In this document: piece after piece, positions 27,291 through 35,511 of the stretch
Numbering within the stretch: the stretch's first letter is position 1
Layout: every line of letters starts with the position of its first letter
Assembly: GCA_035308905.1 (NCBI GenBank)
Contig: DATGFS010000023.1
Location: forward strand, 29,172 to 93,171
Direction: 5' to 3'
Length of the DNA stretch: 64,000 nt
From: a bacterium
GTDB lineage: Bacteria; Sysuimicrobiota; Sysuimicrobiia; Sysuimicrobiales; Segetimicrobiaceae
The notes under the pieces: model-generated
The model's database searches: none
What the model was told of the DNA's origin: nothing
Seen by the model: the letters and a program-made list of their open reading frames with translations, nothing else
Position numbers and translations under genes: made by a program

Positions 27291-28373
27291 GTGTTTTTTC
27301 GCGAACTGATCGGCCAGCGCGACGCCCGCGCGGTGCTGCAGGGGGCCCTCCGAAGCGGATGCGTGGCCCACGCGTACCTCTTTGTGGGCCCGGAAGGCGT
27401 CGGCCGCCGCGCCGCCGCGCTCGCCTTCGCCCAGGCCCTGCTCTGCGCGACCGGCTTCAATGACATGGTGGCCGGCGAGTCCGCCGACAGGCGGTCCGCC
27501 GGCGGAGACGACGCCTGCGGCACGTGCGCGGCGTGCCGGAAGGTCGCCGCGGGCGCGCACCCGGATCTCCGCATCATCGCCCCCGGGGGACGCACCGAGT
27601 CCGGCGCCGAGCGCCGCGCCGTCGGAATCGAGCAGATCCGCGATCTCAAGCGCGAGGCGTCCTACCCGCCCTACGAGGCCCGATGGAAGGTGTTCATCAT
27701 CGAGGACGCGGAGGCGATGCGCGCCGAGGCGGCCAACAGCCTGCTCAAGGTGCTCGAAGAGCCGCCCGCGCAGAGCGTGATCATCCTCATCTCCGAGTCC
27801 GCCTCGGCGCTCCTGCCGACGATCGTGTCCCGCTCCCAGATTGTGCGCTTCACATTCGTGCCGGCGGCGGAGATCGCCGCGGCCCTGACCGAGCGCGCCG
27901 GCGTTCCCGCGGCGCAGGCGCCGTTCCTCGGCGCGCTGGCCGGCGGACGGCCGGGGCTCGCGCTGCGGGAGTCGGCGGAGGGCGGGGCGGCGCTGGAGTT
28001 CCGCCAGGACGTGGTGAAGACGCTTGGAGCGGTCGCCGGCGGCGGACCGGTCAGGCGGCTCGAGGCCGCGGAAGCGGTCTCACGGCAGAAGGACGAGATC
28101 AACCGCTGGCTCGACACCGCCCTGCTCTGGATCCGCGACGTGGCGGTCTGGCAGGCGGCGCACGACCCGGCGCTGCTCGTGAACCTCGACCGCCGCGATC
28201 AGATCGCGGCGTGGGCCGAGCGCGCGAGGCCGGAGGGTGTGCGGCACGCGGCCGCGGCGATCGAGGGCGCCAAGACAAATTTGCAGCACAATGTCAACCC
28301 GCGCCTGGTCCTGGAGCATCTGTTTGCCGGCATCCACCTCGCGCCGGCCGACAAGCGGCCGGCAACCATGTAA
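27291..28373 (+). CDS. holB: DNA polymerase III delta-prime subunit with in-frame palindromic insertion
   Basis: Clamp-loader subunit, 360 residues. GTG start; LIGQRDARAVLQGALRSG, HAYLFVGPEGVGRRAAALAFAQALLC (P-loop-like), zinc cysteines CGTCAACRKV, HPDLRIIAP, IRDLKREASYPPYEARWKVFIIEDAEAM, LLKVLEEPP and SRSQIVRF are standard. Between the first Cys (LLC) and the CGTC cluster lies a 55-bp palindromic repeat coding GFxxMVAGESAxRRSAGG, in the exposed zinc-module loop. The last codons (ADKRPATM) and the stop come from a second copy in opposite orientation. So the gene carries two repeat insertions and remains open. Confidence 0.93.
   Translation: MFFRELIGQRDARAVLQGALRSGCVAHAYLFVGPEGVGRRAAALAFAQALLCATGFNDMVAGESADRRSAGGDDACGTCAACRKVAAGAHPDLRIIAPGGRTESGAERRAVGIEQIRDLKREASYPPYEARWKVFIIEDAEAMRAEAANSLLKVLEEPPAQSVIILISESASALLPTIVSRSQIVRFTFVPAAEIAAALTERAGVPAAQAPFLGALAGGRPGLALRESAEGGAALEFRQDVVKTLGAVAGGGPVRRLEAAEAVSRQKDEINRWLDTALLWIRDVAVWQAAHDPALLVNLDRRDQIAAWAERARPEGVRHAAAAIEGAKTNLQHNVNPRLVLEHLFAGIHLAPADKRPATM
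27451..27505 (+). repeat. Palindromic coding repeat, copy 1 (in holB)
   Basis: 55-bp element starting CCGGCTTC and ending GGCGG, with a hairpin-forming core (GCCGGCG ... CGCCGGC and CCGCC/GGCGG). It is 51/55 identical to the copy in proS at 52739-52793 and sits in the same codon phase, coding the same peptide. Related shorter copies are at 43418 and 28344. Confidence 0.85.
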
Positions 28374-28383
28374 TTAAAGCCGG
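28344..28383 (-). repeat. Palindromic repeat, copy 4 (3' end of holB, inverted, shorter core)
   Basis: Read on the minus strand it begins CCGGCTTTAATTACATGG and continues TTGCCGGC, matching the left half of the 55-bp element. The core is replaced by GCCGGCC-GCTTGTC-GGCCGGC, another perfect inverted repeat. It supplies the last codons and stop of holB and separates the convergent genes. Confidence 0.75.
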
Positions 28384-28422
28384 CCGACAATGGGCCTGCG
28401 GTGCGAGCCACGAGCGCGCCCG

Positions 28423-28644
28423 TTAGTGGATCGCGAGCCGAAGCAGGAAGAACAACACCGCCGCCGCCAGCACGATAAGCCACCACGGGATGGGGCGCCG
28501 CGGGCGCGCGGCGGCGCCCGGGTTCGCGCACGCCTCGCAGAAGTTTCCCGTCGAGAGCCGGACGAGGCATTCGGGGCACAGCGCCTTGCCGCAGCGCGAA
28601 CAGTAGCCGAGCGCCGCGCGGTCGGGATGGTTGACGCACTTCAT
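28423..28644 (-). CDS. Small B-box-type zinc-ribbon membrane protein
   Basis: A 73-residue protein. The N-terminal half has a B-box-like zinc site (CVNHPDRAALGYCSRCGKALCPECLV, then FCEAC) and the C-terminus is a single membrane helix (WWLIVLAAAVLFFLLRLAI). The start ATG overlaps the stop of nfo (ATGA), so it is translated with nfo. Such small tail-anchored zinc proteins are common in this kind of genome; no function is known. Confidence 0.8.
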   Translation of the reverse strand: MKCVNHPDRAALGYCSRCGKALCPECLVRLSTGNFCEACANPGAAARPRRPIPWWLIVLAAAVLFFLLRLAIH

Positions 28645-29558
28645 CGTGCGCGCACCGCCCTTCGCGGCGGCCGGCCCGTCCGCGTCGCGAGGCGCCGCCC
28701 GGGCATGCCGGCGGAGAGCAGGGCCCTCGCGCGCAGCGCCTTCAGCGTCATCACGTTGCGCCGGTCCGGGCCCTCGCGGTCGAACCCCGGCGTCTCGATG
28801 AGGCCGGGCAGATCGCGGAGCGCCGGATGGCCGAAGACGGCCCGGAACCCGTCGCGGCCGATCCCGCCTTCGCCGATGTTCTCGTGGCGGTCGAGCCGCG
28901 AGCCGAGCGCGCTCTTCGAGTCGTTGAAGTGCAGCACGCGCAGCCGCGTGAGGCCCACCTGCCGGTCGAAGGCGTCCACCATCGCGGCGACGCCCTCCGG
29001 CGTGCGAATGTCCCACCCGGCGGCGAAGAGGTGCGCGGTGTCGAGACATACGCCGAGCCGCGGGCTCCGCCCCGCGGCGTCGAGGACGTCGCGCAGCTGC
29101 TCGAAGGTACCCCCGATCGTGCCGCCGGCGCTGCCTTCCAGCAGCACCATCGCCTCCGATGAGCGCGTGAGCACGGTGCGCAGCGCGAGCGCCACGCGGT
29201 CGCAGCATTCGTCCCAGCCCGCGCCCCGCGTGCTGCCGAGATGCGTGATCGCCGCAAGCCCGCCGAGCGCATCCATGCCGCGCACCGTGTGCGCGAGCGA
29301 GTCGATGGACCGGCGGAACAACTCGGGATCGGCGGTGGCGAAATTGACGAGGTACGAGGCGTGCGCGACCAGCGGGTCCAGCCCGGCCCGCGCGCGGCGG
29401 CGCCGGAATTCAGCGATGTCGGCGGGATCGTACTCGATGAGGCGCCACTGCCGCGGGCTGCCGACGAAGATCTGCAGGCATTCGCAGCCGATCGCGGTCG
29501 CCCGCGGGACCGCCTCGTAGACGCGGCCGGCGACGGAGACGTGCGCGCCGATCGGCAT
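28641..29558 (-). CDS. nfo: Endonuclease IV-type AP endonuclease
   Basis: 305 residues of the AP endonuclease 2 family, a trinuclear-zinc TIM barrel that nicks 5' of abasic sites. Seen: GAHVSVAGRVYEAVPRATAIGCECLQIFVGSPRQW, LVAHASYLVNFAT, THLGSTRG, VLLEGSAGGTIGGTFEQL (Glu ligand), CLDTAHLFAAGWDI (Asp/His ligands), HFNDSKSALGSRLDRHENIGEGGIG, and LIETPG near the end. A C-terminal Arg-rich tail follows. It is divergent from the exporter gene at 29586. With endonuclease Q, Mfd and two clamp-linked proteins it adds to the base-damage repair set here. Confidence 0.94.
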   Translation of the reverse strand: MPIGAHVSVAGRVYEAVPRATAIGCECLQIFVGSPRQWRLIEYDPADIAEFRRRRARAGLDPLVAHASYLVNFATADPELFRRSIDSLAHTVRGMDALGGLAAITHLGSTRGAGWDECCDRVALALRTVLTRSSEAMVLLEGSAGGTIGGTFEQLRDVLDAAGRSPRLGVCLDTAHLFAAGWDIRTPEGVAAMVDAFDRQVGLTRLRVLHFNDSKSALGSRLDRHENIGEGGIGRDGFRAVFGHPALRDLPGLIETPGFDREGPDRRNVMTLKALRARALLSAGMPGRRLATRTGRPPRRAVRAR

Positions 29559-29585
29559 ATCGGGGGCTTCGCGGAGGATCGACGT

Positions 29586-30548
29586 TTGGACCTCCCGAAC
29601 CTGCGCACCATGTCCCCGCGCGCGCGCATCGCGGCCGATCTCTCGCTGGCGGCCGTCGCCGTCGTGTGGGGCACGACGTTTCCGCTCGGCAAGCTGGTGC
29701 TGCGGCACCTCGGGCCGTTTCAATATCTCGCGCTGCGCTTCGGCCTGGCCGCGGTGCTGATGGCGCCGCTCGCGTGGCGCGAGCGCGGACGCCTCACCCT
29801 CGACGGGATGCGCGCGGGCCTGCTGGCCGGCGCCGCACTGTTCGCCGGATACGCGCTGCAGACGGTCGGGCTCCGGTCCACGACCGCCGGCAACGCCGGT
29901 CTTATCACGGGCCTGAACGTCGTCATGATTCCCCTGATGCTGCTGGTCTGGCGCCGGCGCGCGCCGAGCCGGACGCTCGCCGCCGCGGTGCTGCTCGCGG
30001 TGGCGGGGTTGTGGCTCCTGCTGTGGCAGGGCGGACGGTTGGGCGCCGGCGACGCGCTCGTACTCGGCTGCGCCGCGGCGCTCGCGCTGCAGGTGATCAT
30101 TGTCGGACAGGCCGCGGCGTCGGTGCCGGCCGCGGCGTTTGCCTGCGTGCAAATCGCGACGGTCGCCGCGCTGGCGGGCGCCTGGGCCGTGGCCGCGGAA
30201 CCGGCTCCGGCGGCGGTGCCGGCGGCGGTCGGCGGCGCGATCGTCTTCATGGCGGTCGCGGCGACGCTCGGCGCGTACGTCGTGCAGGCGTGGGTGCAGC
30301 GAATCGTGTCGCCGACGCGCACCGGCCTGTTGTTCACCCTCGAGCCGGTCGCGGCGGTGGGCTTCGGCGTCGCGTGGCTCGGCGAGCCGTTCGGACCGCG
30401 CCAGGCCGCCGGGGCGGCGGCGATCTTGTTAAGCGTCGTGATCGGCGAGCTGGGGCGTGATCGGGAATGGGCGGGCCGGGCCGGCCGCGAGGCGGCGCCG
30501 GCGGGCATCACCGTCGACAAAGGAGGACGGTTCCATGGCATCGCGTGA
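29586..30548 (+). CDS. EamA/DMT-family transporter
   Basis: About 320 residues with ten predicted membrane helices in two EamA repeats (first AVAVVWGTTFPLGKLVLRHLGPFQYLALRFG; second ending GLLFTLEPVAAVGFGVAWLGEPFGPRQAAGAAAILLSVVI). DMT transporters export amino acids, nucleosides or drugs. TTG at 29586 is chosen because GGAGGA lies 7 nt upstream; the ATG at 29610 has no ribosome-binding site. The 3' end overlaps the next gene by 14 nt, so export may be linked to the Cys/Met enzyme, for example a thiol or amino-acid metabolite; that is inference. Confidence 0.87.
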   Translation: MDLPNLRTMSPRARIAADLSLAAVAVVWGTTFPLGKLVLRHLGPFQYLALRFGLAAVLMAPLAWRERGRLTLDGMRAGLLAGAALFAGYALQTVGLRSTTAGNAGLITGLNVVMIPLMLLVWRRRAPSRTLAAAVLLAVAGLWLLLWQGGRLGAGDALVLGCAAALALQVIIVGQAAASVPAAAFACVQIATVAALAGAWAVAAEPAPAAVPAAVGGAIVFMAVAATLGAYVVQAWVQRIVSPTRTGLLFTLEPVAAVGFGVAWLGEPFGPRQAAGAAAILLSVVIGELGRDREWAGRAGREAAPAGITVDKGGRFHGIA

Positions 30549-31719
30549 GCGGCGCGGATTTACCACGACCGCGATCCACGGGGGGCGGATCGAAGACGCC
30601 AACAAGTCCGTCGTCGCGCCGATCTATCAGACGGCGACCTTCAAATACGACAGCGTCGAAGACGGCGCGCGCCTCGCCGCGGAGAAGGGCCCCGGTTACA
30701 TCTACACGCGGTGGGGCAATCCGACGACGGATCTCTTCGAGCAGAAGGTCGCGCTGCTCGAGGGCGCCGAGGGGGCGCTGGCCGCGTCGTCCGGCATGGC
30801 GGCGATCGCCACGGCCGTCGTAGGCTCGCTCAAGGCCGGCGATCACCTCATCGCGCCGAAGGCCGTGTACCAGGCGGCGTTCCAGCTCTTTACCGGCGTG
30901 CTGCCGAGGTTCGGGGTCGAGGCCACGGTGCTCGACGATCCCGACGTGTCCGCGTACGAGCGGGCGCTCAGGCCGAGCACGCGCCTGCTCTACGTCGAAA
31001 CGCCGAACAACCCGCTGCTCGGCATCATCGATATCGCCGGCGTGGCGGCGCTCGCGCGCGCCCACGGGGCGCGCACGGTGGCCGACAACACATTTGCGAC
31101 GCCGTACAACCAGCAGCCGCTCGCGCTCGGCGTCGATCTCGTCTGTCACAGCGCGACAAAATATCTCGGCGGGCATCACGACGTCACGGCCGGCGTGATC
31201 GCCGGCTCGCGCGAAGCCCTCCGGCCGTGCGTGGGAGCGCTGCGTGTCTTCGGCGGCGTCCTCGACCCGTTCGCGGCCTTCCTGCTGATCCGCGGCGTCG
31301 CGACGCTTGGGCTGCGCGTGGAACGGCACAACGCAAACGCGCTCGCGCTGGCGCGGCACTTGAGCGCGCACCCGAAGGTCGCCAAGGTGCACTATCCGGG
31401 TCTGCCGGGGCACCCGCGCCACGAGATCGCCGCACGGCAGATGCCCGGCGGGTTCGGCGGCATGATGAGCATCGAAGTAGCCGGCAACGTCGCCGCCGGC
31501 GCGCGCTGCGTCGAGGCGCTGCGCGTCGCGAAGCTGGCGGTGAGCCTCGGCGGGATCAGCACGCTCGTCACCCACCCGGCGTCGACCACGAGCGTCAACA
31601 TGCCGCGGGAGATCCGGCTCGCCGCGGGCATCAGCGACGGGCTGATCCGGATCTCGGTCGGGATCGAGGACGTGGACGATCTGATCGACGACTTCACCCA
31701 GGCGCTCGACAAAGTCTAG
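30535..31719 (+). CDS. Cys/Met-metabolism PLP-dependent enzyme (gamma-lyase/synthase family)
   Basis: 394 residues of the trans-sulfuration fold-type I family. Motifs: TTAIHGGRIEDANKSVVAPIYQTATF, YIYTRWGNPTTDLFE (PLP phosphate contacts from the partner subunit), ASSGMAAIAT, YVETPNNPLLGIIDI, DNTFATPYNQQPLALGVDLVCHSATKYLGGHHDVTAGVI with the Schiff-base Lys, and SLGGISTLVTHPASTTS. Could be cystathionine gamma-lyase, methionine gamma-lyase or O-acetylhomoserine sulfhydrylase; sequence alone does not decide. ATG follows AAAGGAGGA. Confidence 0.93.
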   Translation: MASRERRGFTTTAIHGGRIEDANKSVVAPIYQTATFKYDSVEDGARLAAEKGPGYIYTRWGNPTTDLFEQKVALLEGAEGALAASSGMAAIATAVVGSLKAGDHLIAPKAVYQAAFQLFTGVLPRFGVEATVLDDPDVSAYERALRPSTRLLYVETPNNPLLGIIDIAGVAALARAHGARTVADNTFATPYNQQPLALGVDLVCHSATKYLGGHHDVTAGVIAGSREALRPCVGALRVFGGVLDPFAAFLLIRGVATLGLRVERHNANALALARHLSAHPKVAKVHYPGLPGHPRHEIAARQMPGGFGGMMSIEVAGNVAAGARCVEALRVAKLAVSLGGISTLVTHPASTTSVNMPREIRLAAGISDGLIRISVGIEDVDDLIDDFTQALDKV

Positions 31720-31754
31720 TCCGGGCCACGCCGCCCTCAGCGGGCAGGTTCCGC

Positions 31755-31784
31755 TTGACTTTCATTCCCATATAAGAATATAAT
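31755..31784 (+). promoter_or_regulatory. Promoter of the arsR-led stress cluster
   Basis: TTGACT (31755-31760), 18 nt, TATAAT (31779-31784); the arsR ATG at 31794 is only 9 nt after the -10, with no ribosome-binding site, so the transcript is leaderless or nearly so. This is the best-matching promoter in the window. Confidence 0.7.
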
Positions 31785-31793
31785 GTTCCCGCG

Positions 31794-32168
31794 ATGCCGA
31801 GAGCGGCGACAACGACCGACGTGTTCAACGCGATCGCCGAGCCGCGGCGGCGTGAGATCGTCGACGCGCTCCTCGACGGCCGGGCCCACACGGTCGGGGA
31901 GGTCGTCGACCGGCTCCGGATTCCGCAGCCGTCGGTCTCGAAGCATCTCGGCGTCCTTCGGAAAGTGGGAATCGTCTCAGTGAACAAGTCCGGCCGGCGC
32001 CGTCTCTATCGGCTCAACGCGGAGGAGTTGAAGCCGGTCCACGATTGGGTGCAGACCTACGCGCGGCTTTGGGAGCACCAACTCCACCGGATCAAGGAGC
32101 GGGCCGAGCAGGCGGCGCGCGAACGAGCGGGGCACAAACGCGAACGACCAGCACACGAGGAGGGATGA
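31794..32168 (+). CDS. ArsR-family transcriptional regulator
   Basis: 124-residue winged helix repressor. The N-terminus DVFNAIAEPRRREIVDALLDGRAHTVGEVVDRLRIPQPSVSKHLGVLRKVGIV is a complete ArsR helix-turn-helix; the wing is GRRRLYRL. It lacks metal-binding cysteines, so it belongs to the non-metal group that controls SRPBCC/AHSA1-like genes. The C-terminus is a basic/acidic tail. Its TGA overlaps the ATG of the SRPBCC gene. It probably autoregulates the six-gene cluster. Confidence 0.93.
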   Translation: MPRAATTTDVFNAIAEPRRREIVDALLDGRAHTVGEVVDRLRIPQPSVSKHLGVLRKVGIVSVNKSGRRRLYRLNAEELKPVHDWVQTYARLWEHQLHRIKERAEQAARERAGHKRERPAHEEG

Positions 32169-32638
32169 CCGTGGTGACGACCGCGTCAGAGCTGTCGGTT
32201 CAGACGTTCGAGGTGGCGAAAGAAGAGACGATCGCGGCGCCGATCGAGATCGTGTTCGAGACGATGCTTGAGCAGCTGGGCCCGTCGTTCGAGCCCGCCG
32301 AAGGGATGTCCCTGCACATGGTGCTCGAGGCGTGGCCGGGCGGCCGCTGGTACCGGGATCTCGGGAACAAGGCGGGCCATCTGTGGGGGCACGTGCAGGT
32401 CATCAAGCCGCCGAGCCTCCTGGAAATCTATGGGCCGCTGGCGATGTCCTATCCCGCGGTCTCGCACGTGCAGTGCCGGCTGACCGCGGACGGCGACCGG
32501 ACGCGCCTCAAGTTTGTCCACCGCGCGATGGCATACGCGCCCGAGCCCCGCGACGATTTCGCCCAGGGCTGGGCCCGCGTGCTGACGAGCATTCGTGAAG
32601 CCGCCGAGCGCCGGCGCGCATCCGGTGAGGGACGCTAG
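32165..32638 (+). CDS. SRPBCC / AHSA1-like protein
   Basis: 157 residues. The SRPBCC core is visible from VAKEETIAAPIEIVFETMLEQLGPSF through LEAWPGGRWYRDLGNKAGHLWGHVQVIKPPSLLEIYGPLAM and RTRLKFVHRAM. The pairing with an upstream overlapping arsR is a very common module in which ArsR represses the SRPBCC gene. The fold binds hydrophobic ligands; substrate unknown. Next gene starts directly after its stop, so all are cotranscribed. Confidence 0.88.
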   Translation: MTVVTTASELSVQTFEVAKEETIAAPIEIVFETMLEQLGPSFEPAEGMSLHMVLEAWPGGRWYRDLGNKAGHLWGHVQVIKPPSLLEIYGPLAMSYPAVSHVQCRLTADGDRTRLKFVHRAMAYAPEPRDDFAQGWARVLTSIREAAERRRASGEGR

Positions 32639-33364
32639 ATGGCGGAGCGTCACAGGGTCGTCCCCCACGCCACGTGGCTCGAGGCGCGACGAAGGTTCCT
32701 GAGCAAAGAAAAGGCGTTCACGCGGCTGCGCGACCGGCTCAACCGGGAGCGCCGCAGCCTGCCGTGGGAGCAAGTGGACAAGGCGTACGTCTTCGAGGGG
32801 CCGGACGGGAAGGAGACGCTCGCGCACCTCTTCGACGGCCGGCACCAGCTCGTTGTCTACCACTTCATGTTCGCCCCGGAGTGGGACGCCGGGTGCCCGC
32901 ACTGCTCGTTCTGGGCGGACAACTTCGACGACAACGTCGTGCACCTGGCCCACCGGGACGTCACGATGGTCGCGATCTCGCGCGCACCGTATCGCAAGCT
33001 CGCGGCCTACAAGAAGCGGATGGGCTGGAGCTTCAGATGGCTCTCGTCGTCCGGCACCGACTTCAATTTCGACTACCAGGCCTCGTTCCGGCCGGCAGAC
33101 CTGGCCAAGAGGCGCGCGTTGTACAACTTCAAGGTGCAAGATCCGGGCTTCTCGGACCGCGAGGGGGTGAGCGTCTTCGTCAAAGGTCCGCGAGGCGCCG
33201 TTTTTCATACCTACTCGACGTACGCCCGCGGCATCGACATGCTGAATACCGCCTACCACTACCTCGATCTCGTACCGAAGGGCCGCGATGAAGCCGGCCA
33301 CGCCTTTTCGCAGTTCTGGGTTCGGCGGCACGACGAATACGACCGGCGGACCGGCCGGCGATAG
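32639..33364 (+). CDS. DUF899 thioredoxin-like protein (copy 1)
   Basis: 241-residue DUF899 protein, thioredoxin fold. Seen: HATWLEARRRFLSKEKAFTRLRDRLNRERRSLPW, the redox-type loop EWDAGCPHCSFWADNF (CPHC), VAISRAPYRKLAAYKKRMGWSFRWLSSSGTDFNFDY, and FHTYSTYARGIDMLNTAYHYLDLVPKGRDE. Function is unknown; the CxxC motif suggests thiol redox chemistry in the cytosol. Unlike copy 2 (34192) its insert region between FNFDY and the C-terminus is different. Confidence 0.87.
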   Translation: MAERHRVVPHATWLEARRRFLSKEKAFTRLRDRLNRERRSLPWEQVDKAYVFEGPDGKETLAHLFDGRHQLVVYHFMFAPEWDAGCPHCSFWADNFDDNVVHLAHRDVTMVAISRAPYRKLAAYKKRMGWSFRWLSSSGTDFNFDYQASFRPADLAKRRALYNFKVQDPGFSDREGVSVFVKGPRGAVFHTYSTYARGIDMLNTAYHYLDLVPKGRDEAGHAFSQFWVRRHDEYDRRTGRR

Positions 33365-33373
33365 GAGGGCGCG

Positions 33374-34174
33374 ATGTCGGAACCGCACCGCGTCATGTCC
33401 CGCGAGATGAGTACGGCCGACAACTGGCAGGGCAGCGCCGGGCCGGCCCTCGCGGGTCTCGCCGGCGTCGCCGGCGCCGCGTGGATCTACCTGGCCACCG
33501 GCGCCGGGCTGGGCTCAGCTATGCGCGGGACGGACATGGCCGGCGGCGGCATGATGCCGATGGCGCCGGCCTGGACACCCGGCTACGCGGTGGTGATGCT
33601 CAGTATGTGGATCGTCATGATGACCGCGATGATGCTGCCGACTTCGACGTTCGCCGTGCTCAGGGTTGCCGGCCGGGCAGGCATCGAGCGCGCGGCGGGG
33701 TTCGCGGCCGGCTACCTCGCGATCTGGGCGGGGTTCGGCGCCGCGGCAGCCTCGCTCCAATGGGCGCTCGACTCGGCGCATCTTCTCTCGGGGGCGATGG
33801 CGCTCCAAAATGCGGCGCTCGCCGGCCTCGTGACGGCGGCCGTCGGAGTGTACCAGTTGACCCCGCTCAAGCGCGCGTGCCTGGAGCGCTGCCGCGCGCT
33901 GGACGGTTGTCTGGCGAGGGTCGAGGCCCGGCGGCCGTGGGGCTCGGTGGGGTCCGGGCTCCATTACGGCGTCTCGTGTCTCGGCTGCTGCGCAGCGTTG
34001 ATGGGCCTGCTGTTTGTCGGCGGCCTGATGAGTATCCCGTGGGTGGCCGCGATCGCGGTCTGGGTGCTGGCCGAAAAAACCCTGCCCTGGGGCGGCCGCG
34101 TCGCGCGGCTCGGCGGGGCCGGGCTCATTGCTGCGGGGGCTGTGGCGTTCGCGATCGCTCTGGCCCACGCGTGA
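33374..34174 (+). CDS. DUF2182 integral membrane protein (putative metal-binding)
   Basis: 266 residues with about six membrane helices. The Met-rich region MAGGGMMPMAPAW precedes the second helix, and the DUF2182 hallmark MLSMWIVMMTAMMLPT follows; further on QLTPLKRACLERC and HYGVSCLGCCAALMGLLFVGG carry conserved Cys. The family is annotated as predicted metal binding, based on Met/Cys clusters. It lies between two DUF899 genes, so redox or metal stress is a reasonable context guess. Stop followed by AGGAGGAG for the next gene. Confidence 0.85.
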   Translation: MSEPHRVMSREMSTADNWQGSAGPALAGLAGVAGAAWIYLATGAGLGSAMRGTDMAGGGMMPMAPAWTPGYAVVMLSMWIVMMTAMMLPTSTFAVLRVAGRAGIERAAGFAAGYLAIWAGFGAAAASLQWALDSAHLLSGAMALQNAALAGLVTAAVGVYQLTPLKRACLERCRALDGCLARVEARRPWGSVGSGLHYGVSCLGCCAALMGLLFVGGLMSIPWVAAIAVWVLAEKTLPWGGRVARLGGAGLIAAGAVAFAIALAHA

Positions 34175-34191
34175 GCAGGAGGAGAGCAACA

Positions 34192-34971
34192 ATGACTACG
34201 CACAAGACCGGCACACGTGAAGAGTGGCTGGCGGCCCGGCTGGATCTGCTCGGGGCCGAGAAAGAGCTGACGCGACGCAGCGACGAGGTGGCCCGGCGGC
34301 GGCAGGAGCTGCCCTGGGTTCGAATCGACAAGGAGTACCGTTTCGAGACCGACGACGGCACCGCGTCCCTCGCCGATCTCTTCAGGGGACGGTCGCAGCT
34401 GCTCATTTATCACTTCATGTTCGGCCCCGACTACACGGGCGGGTGTCCGTCCTGCTCATCGATCGCGGACGGGTTCGGCGGCTTCGTCATCCATCTGGCC
34501 AACCACGATGTGACGCTCGCGGCGGTGTCGCGGGCGCCGCTCGCAAAGCTGCAGGCGTACAAGCGGCGGATGGGGTGGGCGTTCCCCTGGGCGTCCTCAC
34601 TGGGCAGCGACTTCAACTTCGACTTCAAGGTCGAGGTCACCGAAGAGCAACAGCGCGAGGGACGCATCGAATACAACTACCGGCGTGAGGCGCCGGCACG
34701 CGAACCGCTCGCAGGGAAGACCGTTCGACAGTGGGAGTCGCCGGTCGCGAAGGTCGCCGCCATGACCGGGACCGACGTGGCCACGTACACGCGCGAGAGG
34801 CCGGGCATGAGCGCGTTCGCGCTCGAGGACGGCGTCGTCTATCACACCTATTCCACGTATGCGCGCGGACTGGACGGCCTCTGGGGCATGTACCAGTGGC
34901 TCGACCGCGCCCCCAAGGGCCGCAACGAGTCCGGCATCTGGTTTCGCCGCCACGACGAGTACCCGTCGTGA
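34192..34971 (+). CDS. DUF899 thioredoxin-like protein (copy 2)
   Basis: 259 residues, paralogue of the protein at 32639. Conserved parts: TREEWLAARLDLLGAEKELTRRSDEVARRRQELPWVRIDKEYRF, GGCPSCSSIADGFGG (CPSC), AVSRAPLAKLQAYKRRMGWAFPWASSLGSDFNFDF, and YHTYSTYARGLDGLWGMYQWLDRAPKGRNE. A central 50-residue region differs from copy 1, and the pair is diverged enough that recent duplication is unlikely. Same operon; ATG after AGGAGGAG. Confidence 0.87.
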   Translation: MTTHKTGTREEWLAARLDLLGAEKELTRRSDEVARRRQELPWVRIDKEYRFETDDGTASLADLFRGRSQLLIYHFMFGPDYTGGCPSCSSIADGFGGFVIHLANHDVTLAAVSRAPLAKLQAYKRRMGWAFPWASSLGSDFNFDFKVEVTEEQQREGRIEYNYRREAPAREPLAGKTVRQWESPVAKVAAMTGTDVATYTRERPGMSAFALEDGVVYHTYSTYARGLDGLWGMYQWLDRAPKGRNESGIWFRRHDEYPS

Positions 34972-35010
34972 TCCGCAGGGGACCGCGAGACGACAAGGAG
35001 TGGTGCGTAG

Positions 35011-35484
35011 ATGGATGATCGTGTACTGATCCAGCAGCAGTTGGGCGCGAGCCGCGGGATTCTCAAGCACAGCGTAGGGGACATTTCCGACGATGAGGCG
35101 CGCCGGATCTCGATTCCAACGTTATCTCCGATCATCTGGCAGGTGGGGCACCTCGCGGTGACCAACGTGGGCTTCGTCAAGCGGGCGGGCATCGAGCCGA
35201 TTCCGTCGCTTCCCGCGACGTACCGCGGTCTCTTCGAGGGGGGGACCGGCGGCGCGGCGGACTACCCGCCGCTCGAGGCAATTATGCGCGTGTTCGACGA
35301 CACGCACGAGGCCCTGCTCGGCGCGGTTGCCGCGGCCGACTTGGACGCCGCAAACGAAGGACCAAGGGGAGTTTGGAACAGCGTGGGCGAGTTGTTCGCC
35401 TTTTCCGTCAACCACCGCTGGTACCACATCGGCAAAATCAATTCGCTGCGCGCGCTGCTCGGAAAACCCCGGCTGTTTGGATAG
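35011..35484 (+). CDS. DinB-family (four-helix bundle) protein
   Basis: 157 residues. DinB/YfiT superfamily features: N-terminal helix with SRGILKHSVGDISDDEA, the metal-type His in IIWQVGHLAVTN, and the third-helix pair NHRWYHIGKINSLRALLGKP. The His triad fits a bound metal; several family members are thiol-dependent S-transferases (bacillithiol or mycothiol). Last gene of the arsR cluster. A relic of a second DinB gene is at 11408. Confidence 0.85.
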   Translation: MDDRVLIQQQLGASRGILKHSVGDISDDEARRISIPTLSPIIWQVGHLAVTNVGFVKRAGIEPIPSLPATYRGLFEGGTGGAADYPPLEAIMRVFDDTHEALLGAVAAADLDAANEGPRGVWNSVGELFAFSVNHRWYHIGKINSLRALLGKPRLFG

Positions 35485-35511
35485 CCCGCGTTCGCGGGCT
35501 CCGCGCAGGGG

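Noticed and set aside
30457..30534. N-terminal extension of the Cys/Met PLP enzyme from a GTG at 30457
   Set aside because: It overlaps the EamA transporter gene, is Arg-rich and lacks a ribosome-binding site, whereas ATG 30535 has AAAGGAGGA.
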